DNA of 42,063 bases from Paludibacteraceae bacterium (lineage in GTDB: Bacteria > Bacteroidota > Bacteroidia > Bacteroidales > Paludibacteraceae), in the NCBI GenBank assembly GCA_905233415.1, contig CAJOEX010000010.1, positions 1 through 42,063 on the forward strand, given 5' to 3'. Under the pieces are notes generated by a model. The model saw nothing but the letters and a program-made list of their open reading frames with translations. It did no database searches and was not told the DNA's origin. Below are positions 33,680 through 41,148 of the stretch, one piece after another. How positions within the stretch are numbered: position 1 is the first letter of the stretch; every line of letters starts with the position of its first letter. The translations under genes were made by a program, and so were the position numbers.

Positions 33680-34131
33680 GATTGTTACTGTTGATATTGA
33701 CATTTTTGTCGGCGGACTTTGAACAGGTCAAGATTTCGCAACTGTTTGCCGAGCCGGAACACTCCAAAGGGCATCTGACCTACCGTCAGCCGGATTATTT
33801 GCGTTGGGAATATACACAACCTCAGCCTTTGGTTTGGGAGGTGGATGGCGCGAAAGGAAATGTTTCCCCGCAGGTGAGGCAGGTTATGACCCTTATTCTC
33901 AAAAGCATCAGCGGCGAGTATCTGCAACCTAATAATGATTTCGATGTCAAGCAGAATGGCGATATTGCCGATTTGACGCCTAAGCGCCGCGAATTGAAAC
34001 AACTGTTCAAAAAAATAACCATTCGCATCAATTCAAAGACCGGAATTGCAGATGAAGTGGTACTTTTTGAGAAGAACGGTGACGAGACAAAAATCCGGTT
34101 TACGAATGCACAACGGACAATAGATGAATGA
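33676..34131 (+). CDS. LolA-like outer-membrane lipoprotein carrier protein (APE cluster)
   Basis: A 151-residue protein with a short signal peptide (MRLLLLILTFLSA) followed by LolA-type sequence: DFEQVKISQLFAEPEHSKGHL, then YRQPDYLRWEYTQPQPLVWEVDG near 34-56, where the RW-Y-P core of LolA is clear. LolA carries lipoproteins through the periplasm. APE loci encode a LolA-like protein that is thought to help move the aryl-polyene lipid to the outer membrane. It is shorter than LolA, about 150 against 180 residues in the mature form. An upstream in-frame extension into the membrane protein gene is rejected because it would hide the signal peptide. Confidence 0.85.
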   Translation: MRLLLLILTFLSADFEQVKISQLFAEPEHSKGHLTYRQPDYLRWEYTQPQPLVWEVDGAKGNVSPQVRQVMTLILKSISGEYLQPNNDFDVKQNGDIADLTPKRRELKQLFKKITIRINSKTGIADEVVLFEKNGDETKIRFTNAQRTIDE

Positions 34132-34468
34132 TTTTTACCATATAGTATCACGGGAAGGATTGCATTTTTTGGTGCAGACGAACGCTACGCATCCGATATA
34201 CAAGGGGCATTTTCCCTCGCAGCCGGTTACTCCCGGAGCGTGCTTGCTGCAAATGGCGCAGGAGTTGCTGGGTTTGGCAATCGGTCGGCAAATGCGCCTT
34301 GTACGGTTAACCAATCTGAAGTTTACTGCGATACATACACCTGACAAACCAATCGAGGTGGATATGAAGGAGGTTGGAAACAATAAATACCAAATAGCTA
34401 TATACGATTCGACAATAGTTTATGCAAAGATGTCTGCGGAATATATGTGCGCTGATTCCAACGTATAA
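34124..34468 (+). CDS. Hotdog-fold dehydratase subunit lacking the catalytic Glu (ApeI/FabZ-like)
   Basis: A 114-residue FabZ-type protein. HPIYKGHFPSQPVTPG at 23-38 contains the catalytic His29 in the GHFP motif. Fourteen residues later, where FabZ has Glu and FabA has Asp, this protein has Gln43 (CLLQMAQELLG). It lacks the N-terminal PHRPPF block of full FabZ, which explains its short length. The protein at 8363 shows the reverse: Glu but no His. It overlaps the LolA-like gene by 8 bases and the glycosyltransferase fusion by 47. Confidence 0.87.
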   Translation: MNDFYHIVSREGLHFLVQTNATHPIYKGHFPSQPVTPGACLLQMAQELLGLAIGRQMRLVRLTNLKFTAIHTPDKPIEVDMKEVGNNKYQIAIYDSTIVYAKMSAEYMCADSNV

Positions 34469-36920
34469 CAATGCGGGAACAATAGTGGATGTCGTGCGTC
34501 GTACTTGCGCACAACTTGCCAATGTGATTGTGGCGGTTGATGGCTCGACGGATGATACGTTGGCATTATTGCAGGCGTCAGGTTTGTCTTGTACGGTTAT
34601 CTCATGGCCGCAGAATCGTGGAAAGGGATACGCCCTCAAACGTGGTTTTGACAAGGCGTTGGAAATGGGCTTTGAGTACGTGATTACTTTGGACGGCGAC
34701 GGCCAGCATTTTCCGGAAGATATACCGGTTTTGATAGACAAACAGCGGCTTCACCACGGCAGTATCATCGTCGGAGCGCGTCAGAATCCGCAGGGGCAGG
34801 AAAGCAGGGCGGCTTTTGCAAACCGCTTTTCTAACTTCTGGTTCCATGTACAAACTGGGCTTCGGCTGGCGGACACGCAATCGGGATTTCGGATGTATCC
34901 CTTGCGCAAAATTGGCTATCGTTGGCTGACAAGACGGTATGAATCGGAACTGGAGCTGCTTGTTTTTGCCGCATGGCGGAATGTACCGGTTTATACGGTG
35001 CCTGTACGGGTCTATTATCCGCCGAAAGAAGAGCGTGTCAGCCACTTCAAACCGGCATACGATTTTACCCGAATCAGTTTGCTGAACTGTGTATTGTGCA
35101 TGTTGGCATTGGTATATGGCTTGCCGTCAAGGTTTTGGCGTACTATATATTGCGAACTGGCTTTTTTCGGAGCGGCTTGGTGGTGCCGGTTAGGACGCGG
35201 AGATTTGCATGAGCGCATCGGTCGCGGTGCCAAATGGGTGATGAACCACTTGGCAGGCAATCATTTTCAAATCATCCAATCTTCCAATCTTCCAATCTTC
35301 CAATCTTCCAATCTTCAAATCTCCCCCTCGGTTGTCTATATTGCCAATCATGTGTCTATGTACGATATACTGGCGGTATTGTCGGTCAATCCGAAAACGG
35401 TTGTACTGTCGCAAAACTGGGTGTATAGCAATCCTTTCTTTGGCAAATTGGCGGAGCGGGCACGCTTCTATTCGGTGGTGGATGGCATTGAGGCTATTCT
35501 CCCGAAACTGCGTGAGGCGGTGGAAGACGGCTTCTCGATATTGATTTTCCCTGAAGGCACGCGCTCCATGGACGGAGATATTATCCGTTTTCACCGCGGA
35601 GCGTTCTTTGTGGCGGAAACGCTTGGGCTTCCTATTCAGCCGTTGCTTATTCGTGGCATGTTTGAGGTGCTTTCGAAAGCCGAATTTCGTTTGGGGAAAA
35701 GTGATGTAACGATGGAGTTCCTGCCGCTTGTAATGCTGGATGACCAAACTTTCGGAGTCGGTTATCGCAAGCGTGCCAAAGGCTTTGAACGGTATTACAA
35801 AGCATTATTGCGGACGGATAAAACAGCACTTGTATTAGGCGCAGGAGTAGGTGGCTTGTTCACGGCGGCACTCTTGGCAAAGAACAATTTCCGAGTGACG
35901 GTTTTGGAGCAACTGCCGGTTGCAGGCGGCGGATTATATAGTTATGAAAAACTTGGCGCGTGGTGGCAGACTGGTGTACATGTAGTGTCCGGCATGGGTG
36001 AAAATGGCGCGGTGCGTAACGTGCTCAATGAACTGGAGATTGATGTGCCCGTTGTGCCTTGTGAACCGGACGTTGTTCATGGTAAAGGAGATTATTTGAA
36101 CTTGCTTTGCGGACAAGGGGAATCGCGAACAATTATCGAGGATTCCTTCAAACACGGTGCTTATCGCTTTGCCGGCGGTACCCGCGAATTGACAGACAAA
36201 CTCTGCGCTTATATAACGGCTCACGGCGGACGGGTGCTACTCTCACAACGGGTGGAAAGGCTTGATGTGACACAAAAACATGTGTCCGAAGTCATTACTG
36301 CCGACGGCGGGCATTTTGCAGCAGATGTAGTGGTCAGTTCCCTGCACCCGAAGAAACTGATGGAAGCCGCTTCTAAACCCGTCTTCCGCCCGATTGCCGT
36401 CAAACGGCTTACAAACACCTGGGAAACGGTTGGTTCCTTCAAAGTCTATATCAAATTCAAGCCGCAGGCATTTGATTATCTGCCGGCCAACCACTATATA
36501 ATGCCGGAAGATATATTGTTCCTTACGCCGCCGGTGGTCGGACAAGACCAATGGGCACGCACGATGGAAATTATTGCGCCTTTGGATTATGCGGAGCTTG
36601 CTCCTTGGCATGAAAAGCGTGGCGACAACTATCTGGCATGGAAGACGCAACAAGCGGAGCAACTGATAGACAAGGTAGCGAAGATATATCCCGATTTCCG
36701 CAATGCGATTGAGGAATACTTTACATCCTCCTCTCTGACTTACCGTGACGATTATCTTTCGCCTGAAGGAGCAATGTTTGGCCTTTCGGAGCCTGTAGGA
36801 GCTGTAACAACACAGTGTGACAACCTTTGGCTGACAGGGCAGAATTGCTTGGTACACGGCTTTTGCGGCACTATAATGACCGCTGTGGAAACAGCACAAA
36901 CTATATGCGGACAATTCTGA
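34422..36920 (+). CDS. Triple fusion: GT2 glycosyltransferase, PlsC-type acyltransferase, phytoene-desaturase-like FAD oxidoreductase
   Basis: One open frame of 832 residues with three enzyme parts. Residues 8-250 are a family 2 glycosyltransferase: ALIPTYNNAGTIVDVV near 10-25, VDGSTDDT near 39-46 and the metal motif DGDGQHFPED near 90-99. Residues 305-465 are a PlsC-type acyltransferase with NHVSMYD (HX4D) near 308-314 and FPEGTRSMDG near 376-385. Residues 468-832 are an FAD/NAD(P)-binding oxidoreductase with LGAGVGGLFTAALL near 471-484, of the phytoene desaturase type, ending in the GFCGT-type FAD block. The GT and PlsC parts are joined by a linker (IIQSSNLPIFQSSNLQI) encoded by the 8-bp repeat. 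GT plus acyltransferase proteins occur in APE loci; the added oxidase might desaturate or oxidise the chain, which is inference. Confidence 0.9.
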   Translation: MQRCLRNICALIPTYNNAGTIVDVVRRTCAQLANVIVAVDGSTDDTLALLQASGLSCTVISWPQNRGKGYALKRGFDKALEMGFEYVITLDGDGQHFPEDIPVLIDKQRLHHGSIIVGARQNPQGQESRAAFANRFSNFWFHVQTGLRLADTQSGFRMYPLRKIGYRWLTRRYESELELLVFAAWRNVPVYTVPVRVYYPPKEERVSHFKPAYDFTRISLLNCVLCMLALVYGLPSRFWRTIYCELAFFGAAWWCRLGRGDLHERIGRGAKWVMNHLAGNHFQIIQSSNLPIFQSSNLQISPSVVYIANHVSMYDILAVLSVNPKTVVLSQNWVYSNPFFGKLAERARFYSVVDGIEAILPKLREAVEDGFSILIFPEGTRSMDGDIIRFHRGAFFVAETLGLPIQPLLIRGMFEVLSKAEFRLGKSDVTMEFLPLVMLDDQTFGVGYRKRAKGFERYYKALLRTDKTALVLGAGVGGLFTAALLAKNNFRVTVLEQLPVAGGGLYSYEKLGAWWQTGVHVVSGMGENGAVRNVLNELEIDVPVVPCEPDVVHGKGDYLNLLCGQGESRTIIEDSFKHGAYRFAGGTRELTDKLCAYITAHGGRVLLSQRVERLDVTQKHVSEVITADGGHFAADVVVSSLHPKKLMEAASKPVFRPIAVKRLTNTWETVGSFKVYIKFKPQAFDYLPANHYIMPEDILFLTPPVVGQDQWARTMEIIAPLDYAELAPWHEKRGDNYLAWKTQQAEQLIDKVAKIYPDFRNAIEEYFTSSSLTYRDDYLSPEGAMFGLSEPVGAVTTQCDNLWLTGQNCLVHGFCGTIMTAVETAQTICGQF
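35267..35322 (+). repeat. 8-bp tandem repeat at the GT-PlsC domain junction
   Basis: Units of AATCTTCC (about five, with TCAAATC variants at both ends) in the coding strand. They encode SSNLPIFQSSNLQI, the same peptide as in rlmN. The pure AATCTTCC unit has no stop codon in any of the six frames. Confidence 0.92.
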
Positions 36921-37732
36921 TTGTGATATTGGTTGCGCTGTTCCCGAACGGGAAGTTTGCTGAGAAGAAGGTGACATTGGCACCGTATTTGGCAGCAACC
37001 GAAACCAATACGGGCATTGGGGTGATAGTTTGTCCCGGGGGCAGTTATTGTTGGTTGGACATGGATATAGAGGGCGATGAAACAGCTAAATGGTTGCAAT
37101 TACAAGGCATAAATGCTTTTGTATTGCGTTACCGGGTGGCGGAAATTGCGGCTTATTGTGTCGGCTACCGCGTGATTGGTTTGGGAAGCAAGTATCCGAA
37201 CATGGTTCGGGATGTGGAGAAAGCCCTGGAATATGTTTATACGCACGCCGATGAATATAATGTGGATACAACGCAAATAGGTGTGATGGGTTTTTCCGCA
37301 GGCGGACATTTGACGATGTCCTCGTTTGTCTATAATCACTCACCCTATAAACCGTCGTTCCTGTGTCCGATTTATCCGGTGGTAACAATGCATCGGCCGT
37401 ATGTTCACCATCGTTCAAGGCGTGGCGCTTTGGGCGTATGGGGGCAGTGGAACAAAGCGATGCAGGATTCCTTGTCGCTGGAGCAGCATGTTCCGCAGAA
37501 TTGTCCGCCGGTGTTTCTCGTGAACTGCGAAGACGATCCGGTGGTGAAGTATCAGAACTCGGTGCTGTTGGACTCTGCGCTGACGGCAAACAATGTGCCG
37601 CATACATATATAAGGTATAAAACCGGTGGGCATGGTTTCGGCGGAAGTGATAATCGCGGAACAGACGAATCAAGACAATGGAAACAGGAATTTATACAAT
37701 GGATATCGAATTTCAAGAACCAAAACAAATAA
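36905..37732 (+). CDS. Secreted alpha/beta hydrolase (esterase) of the APE cluster
   Basis: A 275-residue exported esterase. A signal peptide (MRTILIVILVALFPNGKFA) is followed by an alpha/beta hydrolase fold: oxyanion region VIVCPGGSYCWLD near 40-52, nucleophile GFSAGGH near 134-140, catalytic Asp in NCEDDPVV near 221 and His in GGHGFGG near 247. This is the layout of BD-FAE/acetyl-esterase-like enzymes. In this context it may cleave or transfer an ester of the lipid-linked product outside the cytoplasm; a sugar-ester substrate is equally possible. It overlaps the fusion gene by 16 bases. A longer in-frame start would remove the signal peptide from the N-terminus. Confidence 0.88.
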   Translation: MRTILIVILVALFPNGKFAEKKVTLAPYLAATETNTGIGVIVCPGGSYCWLDMDIEGDETAKWLQLQGINAFVLRYRVAEIAAYCVGYRVIGLGSKYPNMVRDVEKALEYVYTHADEYNVDTTQIGVMGFSAGGHLTMSSFVYNHSPYKPSFLCPIYPVVTMHRPYVHHRSRRGALGVWGQWNKAMQDSLSLEQHVPQNCPPVFLVNCEDDPVVKYQNSVLLDSALTANNVPHTYIRYKTGGHGFGGSDNRGTDESRQWKQEFIQWISNFKNQNK

Positions 37733-39006
37733 AGGACTTTCAGGAAGACCTGTTGCGTAAGCAATTGCGTTACTTGCAGGACCGGTCGCCGTATTATAGG
37801 CAGATGTTTCGTGCAAACGGCATAGACATCGCCTCTATCCGCACGATTGAAGACCTGCAGTTGCTTCCGTTTACGGAGAAGAAAGACCTCCAGCTGCGAA
37901 ACTGGGATTTCCTCTGTGTGCCGCGTGAAGACGTGGTGGATTTCATAACCACATCCGGCACTTTGGGCGAACCCGTTACCTTTGGTTGCAACGAACACGA
38001 CCTGCAACGGCTTGCCTATAACGAACGCAAATCCTTTGCCTGTGCGGGTTTACGCAAAGGGGACGTATTGCAACTCATGACTACAATGGACAAGCGTTTC
38101 ATGGCTGGTTTGGCATATTGGATGGGCATTCGTGAACTCGGAGCGGGTATTATCCGCGTCGGAAATGGTATTCCTGAATTGCAGTGGGACACGATTGAAC
38201 GCCTCAAACCGAACGCGGTTATGTGTGTGCCATCATTTATTTTGCGGCTTATTGAGTACGCAGAACAGCACAATATTGATTATCGCCATTCTTCCATAAA
38301 GAAAATCATCGGTATTGGCGAAGGACTACGCAATCAGGATTTCTCGCTCAATCTGCTCGGACAGCGCATTCACGAGAAATGGCCTGAAGTGGAACTGTTT
38401 GCCACCTATTCATCCACGGAAATGTCTGCCACATTCTCAGAATGTGAATGTGGTTGTGGCGGGCATGTGCACCCTGAATTGATTATTGTTGAGATTATCG
38501 GCGAGGATGGCAAACCTGTTCCGGACGGCAATTATGGCGAAGTGGTTGTCACAACCTTAAGCGTTGAAACAATGCCCTTGTTGCGCTTCAAAACAGGTGA
38601 TGTGGCGGCGAAAGTGACCGCTCAATGTGCTTGTGGACGCTATTCCTACCGCCTCACGCCGCTTCTTGGACGCAAAAACAACATGCTCAAACTCAAAGGT
38701 ACAACCATTTATCCGCCGGCCATTAACGATGTACTTGATAATGTGGATTATGTGGCGAATTATGTGGTTGTGGCGCGCACTTCTTCTGCCGGAACGGACG
38801 AAGTGATAGTGCGCATCGGGCTTAAAAACGCCAACGACCAACGACCAACGACCAACGACTTAATCAAGGACCTCAAAGATAAATTCCGCGCACGTATTCG
38901 GGTCGCTCCCGAGGTGGAAATCTTGTCGCCGGATGAGATTGCACGAATCAATTTCCCTGCCAAGTCGCGCAAACCGGTTAAATTCATAGACGAACGTAAT
39001 GCTTAA
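37699..39006 (+). CDS. Phenylacetate-CoA-ligase-like adenylating enzyme (aryl acid activation)
   Basis: A 435-residue PaaK-type adenylate-forming enzyme. The block SPYYRQMF near 29-36, the P-loop TTSGTLGEPVTFG near 82-94, YSSTEMSAT near 239-247, cysteines of a likely zinc site (ECECGCGGH, CACGR) and the C-terminal GRKNNMLKLKGTTIYPPAI near 325-343 define the family. In APE pathways an adenylating enzyme loads the aryl starter acid, and this is the natural candidate. The ATG at 37699 has an AGGA nine bases upstream and is preferred over the in-frame ATG at 37678. Four CCAACGA repeat units are inserted near residue 380 and code for NDQRPTTNDL. Confidence 0.88.
   Translation: MDIEFQEPKQIKDFQEDLLRKQLRYLQDRSPYYRQMFRANGIDIASIRTIEDLQLLPFTEKKDLQLRNWDFLCVPREDVVDFITTSGTLGEPVTFGCNEHDLQRLAYNERKSFACAGLRKGDVLQLMTTMDKRFMAGLAYWMGIRELGAGIIRVGNGIPELQWDTIERLKPNAVMCVPSFILRLIEYAEQHNIDYRHSSIKKIIGIGEGLRNQDFSLNLLGQRIHEKWPEVELFATYSSTEMSATFSECECGCGGHVHPELIIVEIIGEDGKPVPDGNYGEVVVTTLSVETMPLLRFKTGDVAAKVTAQCACGRYSYRLTPLLGRKNNMLKLKGTTIYPPAINDVLDNVDYVANYVVVARTSSAGTDEVIVRIGLKNANDQRPTTNDLIKDLKDKFRARIRVAPEVEILSPDEIARINFPAKSRKPVKFIDERNA
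38831..38858 (+). repeat. 7-bp tandem repeat CCAACGA, 4 perfect units, in coding sequence
   Basis: Four exact copies of CCAACGA within the C-terminal domain of the adenylating enzyme, read in frame as ANDQRPTTND. No stop codon arises in any frame, since a 7-bp unit cycles through all three. Confidence 0.93.
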
Positions 39007-41146
39007 TCATTGGGTACTGCATATTTACGACTTTCTTGCCGTTCATCCCCGCTGGCGGTGGACGTTATTGGTCATGGCGGTTTTGTTGCCTGCACTGACG
39101 GCCTTGCGATTGCGCCCGCAAGAGGATATTGCGGATTTTTTGCCGATGGACGAGCAAACAAAGCAGCAACTCGACCGCTTCAAGGAGCAGAATAATGCCG
39201 ATAGGATAGTTGTCCTTTTCTCGTTGGCAGACACCTCGCAAATCAATCCTGACCGCCTTTGTGACGCGATTGACGCTTTTTCCGAATCCGTTTCATATCC
39301 CATTCAGACCGAAGTCGATTTTGCGGACTTGCAACAACGTGTTTCGTCTGCCTACCGCCAGGTTCCTGCGTCCTTTACGCCTGCAGACACCTTGCGTTTG
39401 GATTCTTTGCTAACGCCTGAAAATATTGCTTCTGCCGTAGCAAATCGTCGTGCGCAACTCCAGTTACCGCTTGCCGGAACTGTTGCTACTGCCATTACTT
39501 GCGACCCGCTCAATCTTTTTCCCGAGGTCCCGCAAGTCCTTTCCCAATCGCAGTTCTCTTCCTATCAGGGATACATGTTTTCCGCCGATAACCGCCTTGC
39601 GTTTGCCTTTTTGAATACACCCTATGGCAGCAGCGAGTCACGCCGGAACGCGCGATTCATCGATTCTCTGCAAACCTCCGTCAATACGCTCCGTGCGTCT
39701 TTCCCCGATATGGAAATCCGCCTGAACGGAGCACCCGTGATTGCGGTCGGAAATGCCCGTCAAATCAAGCAGGACAGCCTGATTGCTGTGCTGATTGCGT
39801 TGGTTTTGATAATTATTCTCCTGCTGCGTTCGCTCAAGAGTTGGCGAAGTATGTTGCTCATCGTTGCGGCAACTGGTTACGGACTCCTTTTCGCGCTTGG
39901 CATAATGGGCGTGATGCATTCGCGGATGTCGCTGATTGTAATCGGAATCGCTTCAGTTATTATCGGCATTGCCGTTAATTATCCTTTGCACGTGTTGGTT
40001 CATCGGCAATACACGACGACCGTCCGCCAGACGCTTGCCGAAGTCGTTTCGCCGCTGATTGTCGGCAATATCACCACTGTCGGAGCATTTCTCACGCTTG
40101 TGCCGTTACGGAGTGTCGCTTTGCGGGATTTGGGCATTTTTTGTGCATGCATGTTGGTTGGAACAATCCTTTTTTCGGTCTTGTTTTTGCCGCATTTTCG
40201 TTTTGAAACACCTCGGTTTGATACCTTCTCACGTACTTCCGGACTGCTTCATAAAACCTCTCAATGGCATCCCGAAAACAACCGATGGTTGGTTGCTGTT
40301 GTTATTGTTTTGACGCTTGTATTTGCTTGGTTCGGAAGGTTTACGGCATTTGATTCCGACCTCAGCCACATCAATTTTATGACGCCGAAACAGCGTGCGG
40401 ATATCGAAACCATCAACCGTTTGGTGGGCGAAACCACGATTCCTGCAACCGAAAACGGCGTTCAAATTTGGAACGAATATTGGTCCAATCATCGTCAACA
40501 AGTGCTTGACAATCTCCGCCAGGCAGCTGCGGATAACGGTTTCCGGCAGACTGCTTTTGCGCCGTTCGAGGAACTCATTCAAACGCCTGCAGACGAACAA
40601 ATGTCAATTGTCAATTATCAATTATCAACTATAAACTCCCAACTCTCAACGTCCTTCAACTACATCGGTATCGCTTGTTCGTTGGTGGTCTTTATCTTCT
40701 TGTGGCTCAGTTTCCGCCGTCTCAAATACGCCATTATTGCATTTCTTCCGATGCTGGTTGCTTGGGCTTGGATTTTGGGCATTATGTACCTTACGGGCAT
40801 TCAATTCAATATCGTTAACATCATCCTTGCTACCTTTATTTTCGGGCAGGGAGACGATTATACGATTTTCATTACCGAAGGTCTGATTTCCAATAGCGAA
40901 GCGGTCAAACATCCGGCTGCGAAGTTGTCTGACGACCGTCTCCTCCAGTACAAAAACAGCATTATCCTGTCCGCTTTAATCATGTTCATTGGCATCGGCG
41001 CTTTGATTGTAGCCCGTCATCCGGCGTTGCATTCGCTTGCAACCGTCACGATTGTCGGCATGTTTTGTGTCGTTTTGATGGCTTATTTAATCCCGCCTCT
41101 TCTTTTCAAGATATGGAAAAATAAATGTGAAAATGTGAAAATGTGA
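38999..41146 (+). CDS. MMPL/RND-family exporter of the APE cluster
   Basis: A 715-residue exporter with the MMPL layout: helix 1 near 20-36, a large outer loop to about 245, a bundle of five or more helices (about 257-400, for example DSLIAVLIALVLIIILLL and SLIVIGIASVIIGIAVNYPLHVLVH), a second outer loop to about 545 and a second bundle to the end. GQGDDYTIFITEG near 616-628 is the conserved RND/MMPL charged motif. APE loci encode such a transporter, probably moving the aryl-polyene lipid out of the inner membrane. A TCAATTGTCAAT-type repeat adds SIVNYQLSTINSQLST just before the second bundle. It overlaps the ligase by 8 bases. Confidence 0.9.
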   Translation: MLNHWVLHIYDFLAVHPRWRWTLLVMAVLLPALTALRLRPQEDIADFLPMDEQTKQQLDRFKEQNNADRIVVLFSLADTSQINPDRLCDAIDAFSESVSYPIQTEVDFADLQQRVSSAYRQVPASFTPADTLRLDSLLTPENIASAVANRRAQLQLPLAGTVATAITCDPLNLFPEVPQVLSQSQFSSYQGYMFSADNRLAFAFLNTPYGSSESRRNARFIDSLQTSVNTLRASFPDMEIRLNGAPVIAVGNARQIKQDSLIAVLIALVLIIILLLRSLKSWRSMLLIVAATGYGLLFALGIMGVMHSRMSLIVIGIASVIIGIAVNYPLHVLVHRQYTTTVRQTLAEVVSPLIVGNITTVGAFLTLVPLRSVALRDLGIFCACMLVGTILFSVLFLPHFRFETPRFDTFSRTSGLLHKTSQWHPENNRWLVAVVIVLTLVFAWFGRFTAFDSDLSHINFMTPKQRADIETINRLVGETTIPATENGVQIWNEYWSNHRQQVLDNLRQAAADNGFRQTAFAPFEELIQTPADEQMSIVNYQLSTINSQLSTSFNYIGIACSLVVFIFLWLSFRRLKYAIIAFLPMLVAWAWILGIMYLTGIQFNIVNIILATFIFGQGDDYTIFITEGLISNSEAVKHPAAKLSDDRLLQYKNSIILSALIMFIGIGALIVARHPALHSLATVTIVGMFCVVLMAYLIPPLLFKIWKNKCENVKM
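40603..40650 (+). repeat. TCAATTATCAAC-type repeat inserted in the MMPL exporter
   Basis: Tandem TCAATTG, TCAATTA, TCAATTA, TCAACTA and decayed units, read in frame as SIVNYQLSTINSQLST between the second outer loop and the following membrane helix. It encodes the same SIVNYQLS peptide as the KS fusion linker at 11737. Confidence 0.88.
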
Positions 41147-41147
41147 A
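41124..41147 (+). repeat. 8-bp tandem repeat AATGTGAA at a gene junction
   Basis: Three exact units. They encode the end of the exporter, provide its TGA stop, and end two bases before the ATG of the next gene. Confidence 0.88.
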
Positions 41148-41148
41148 A

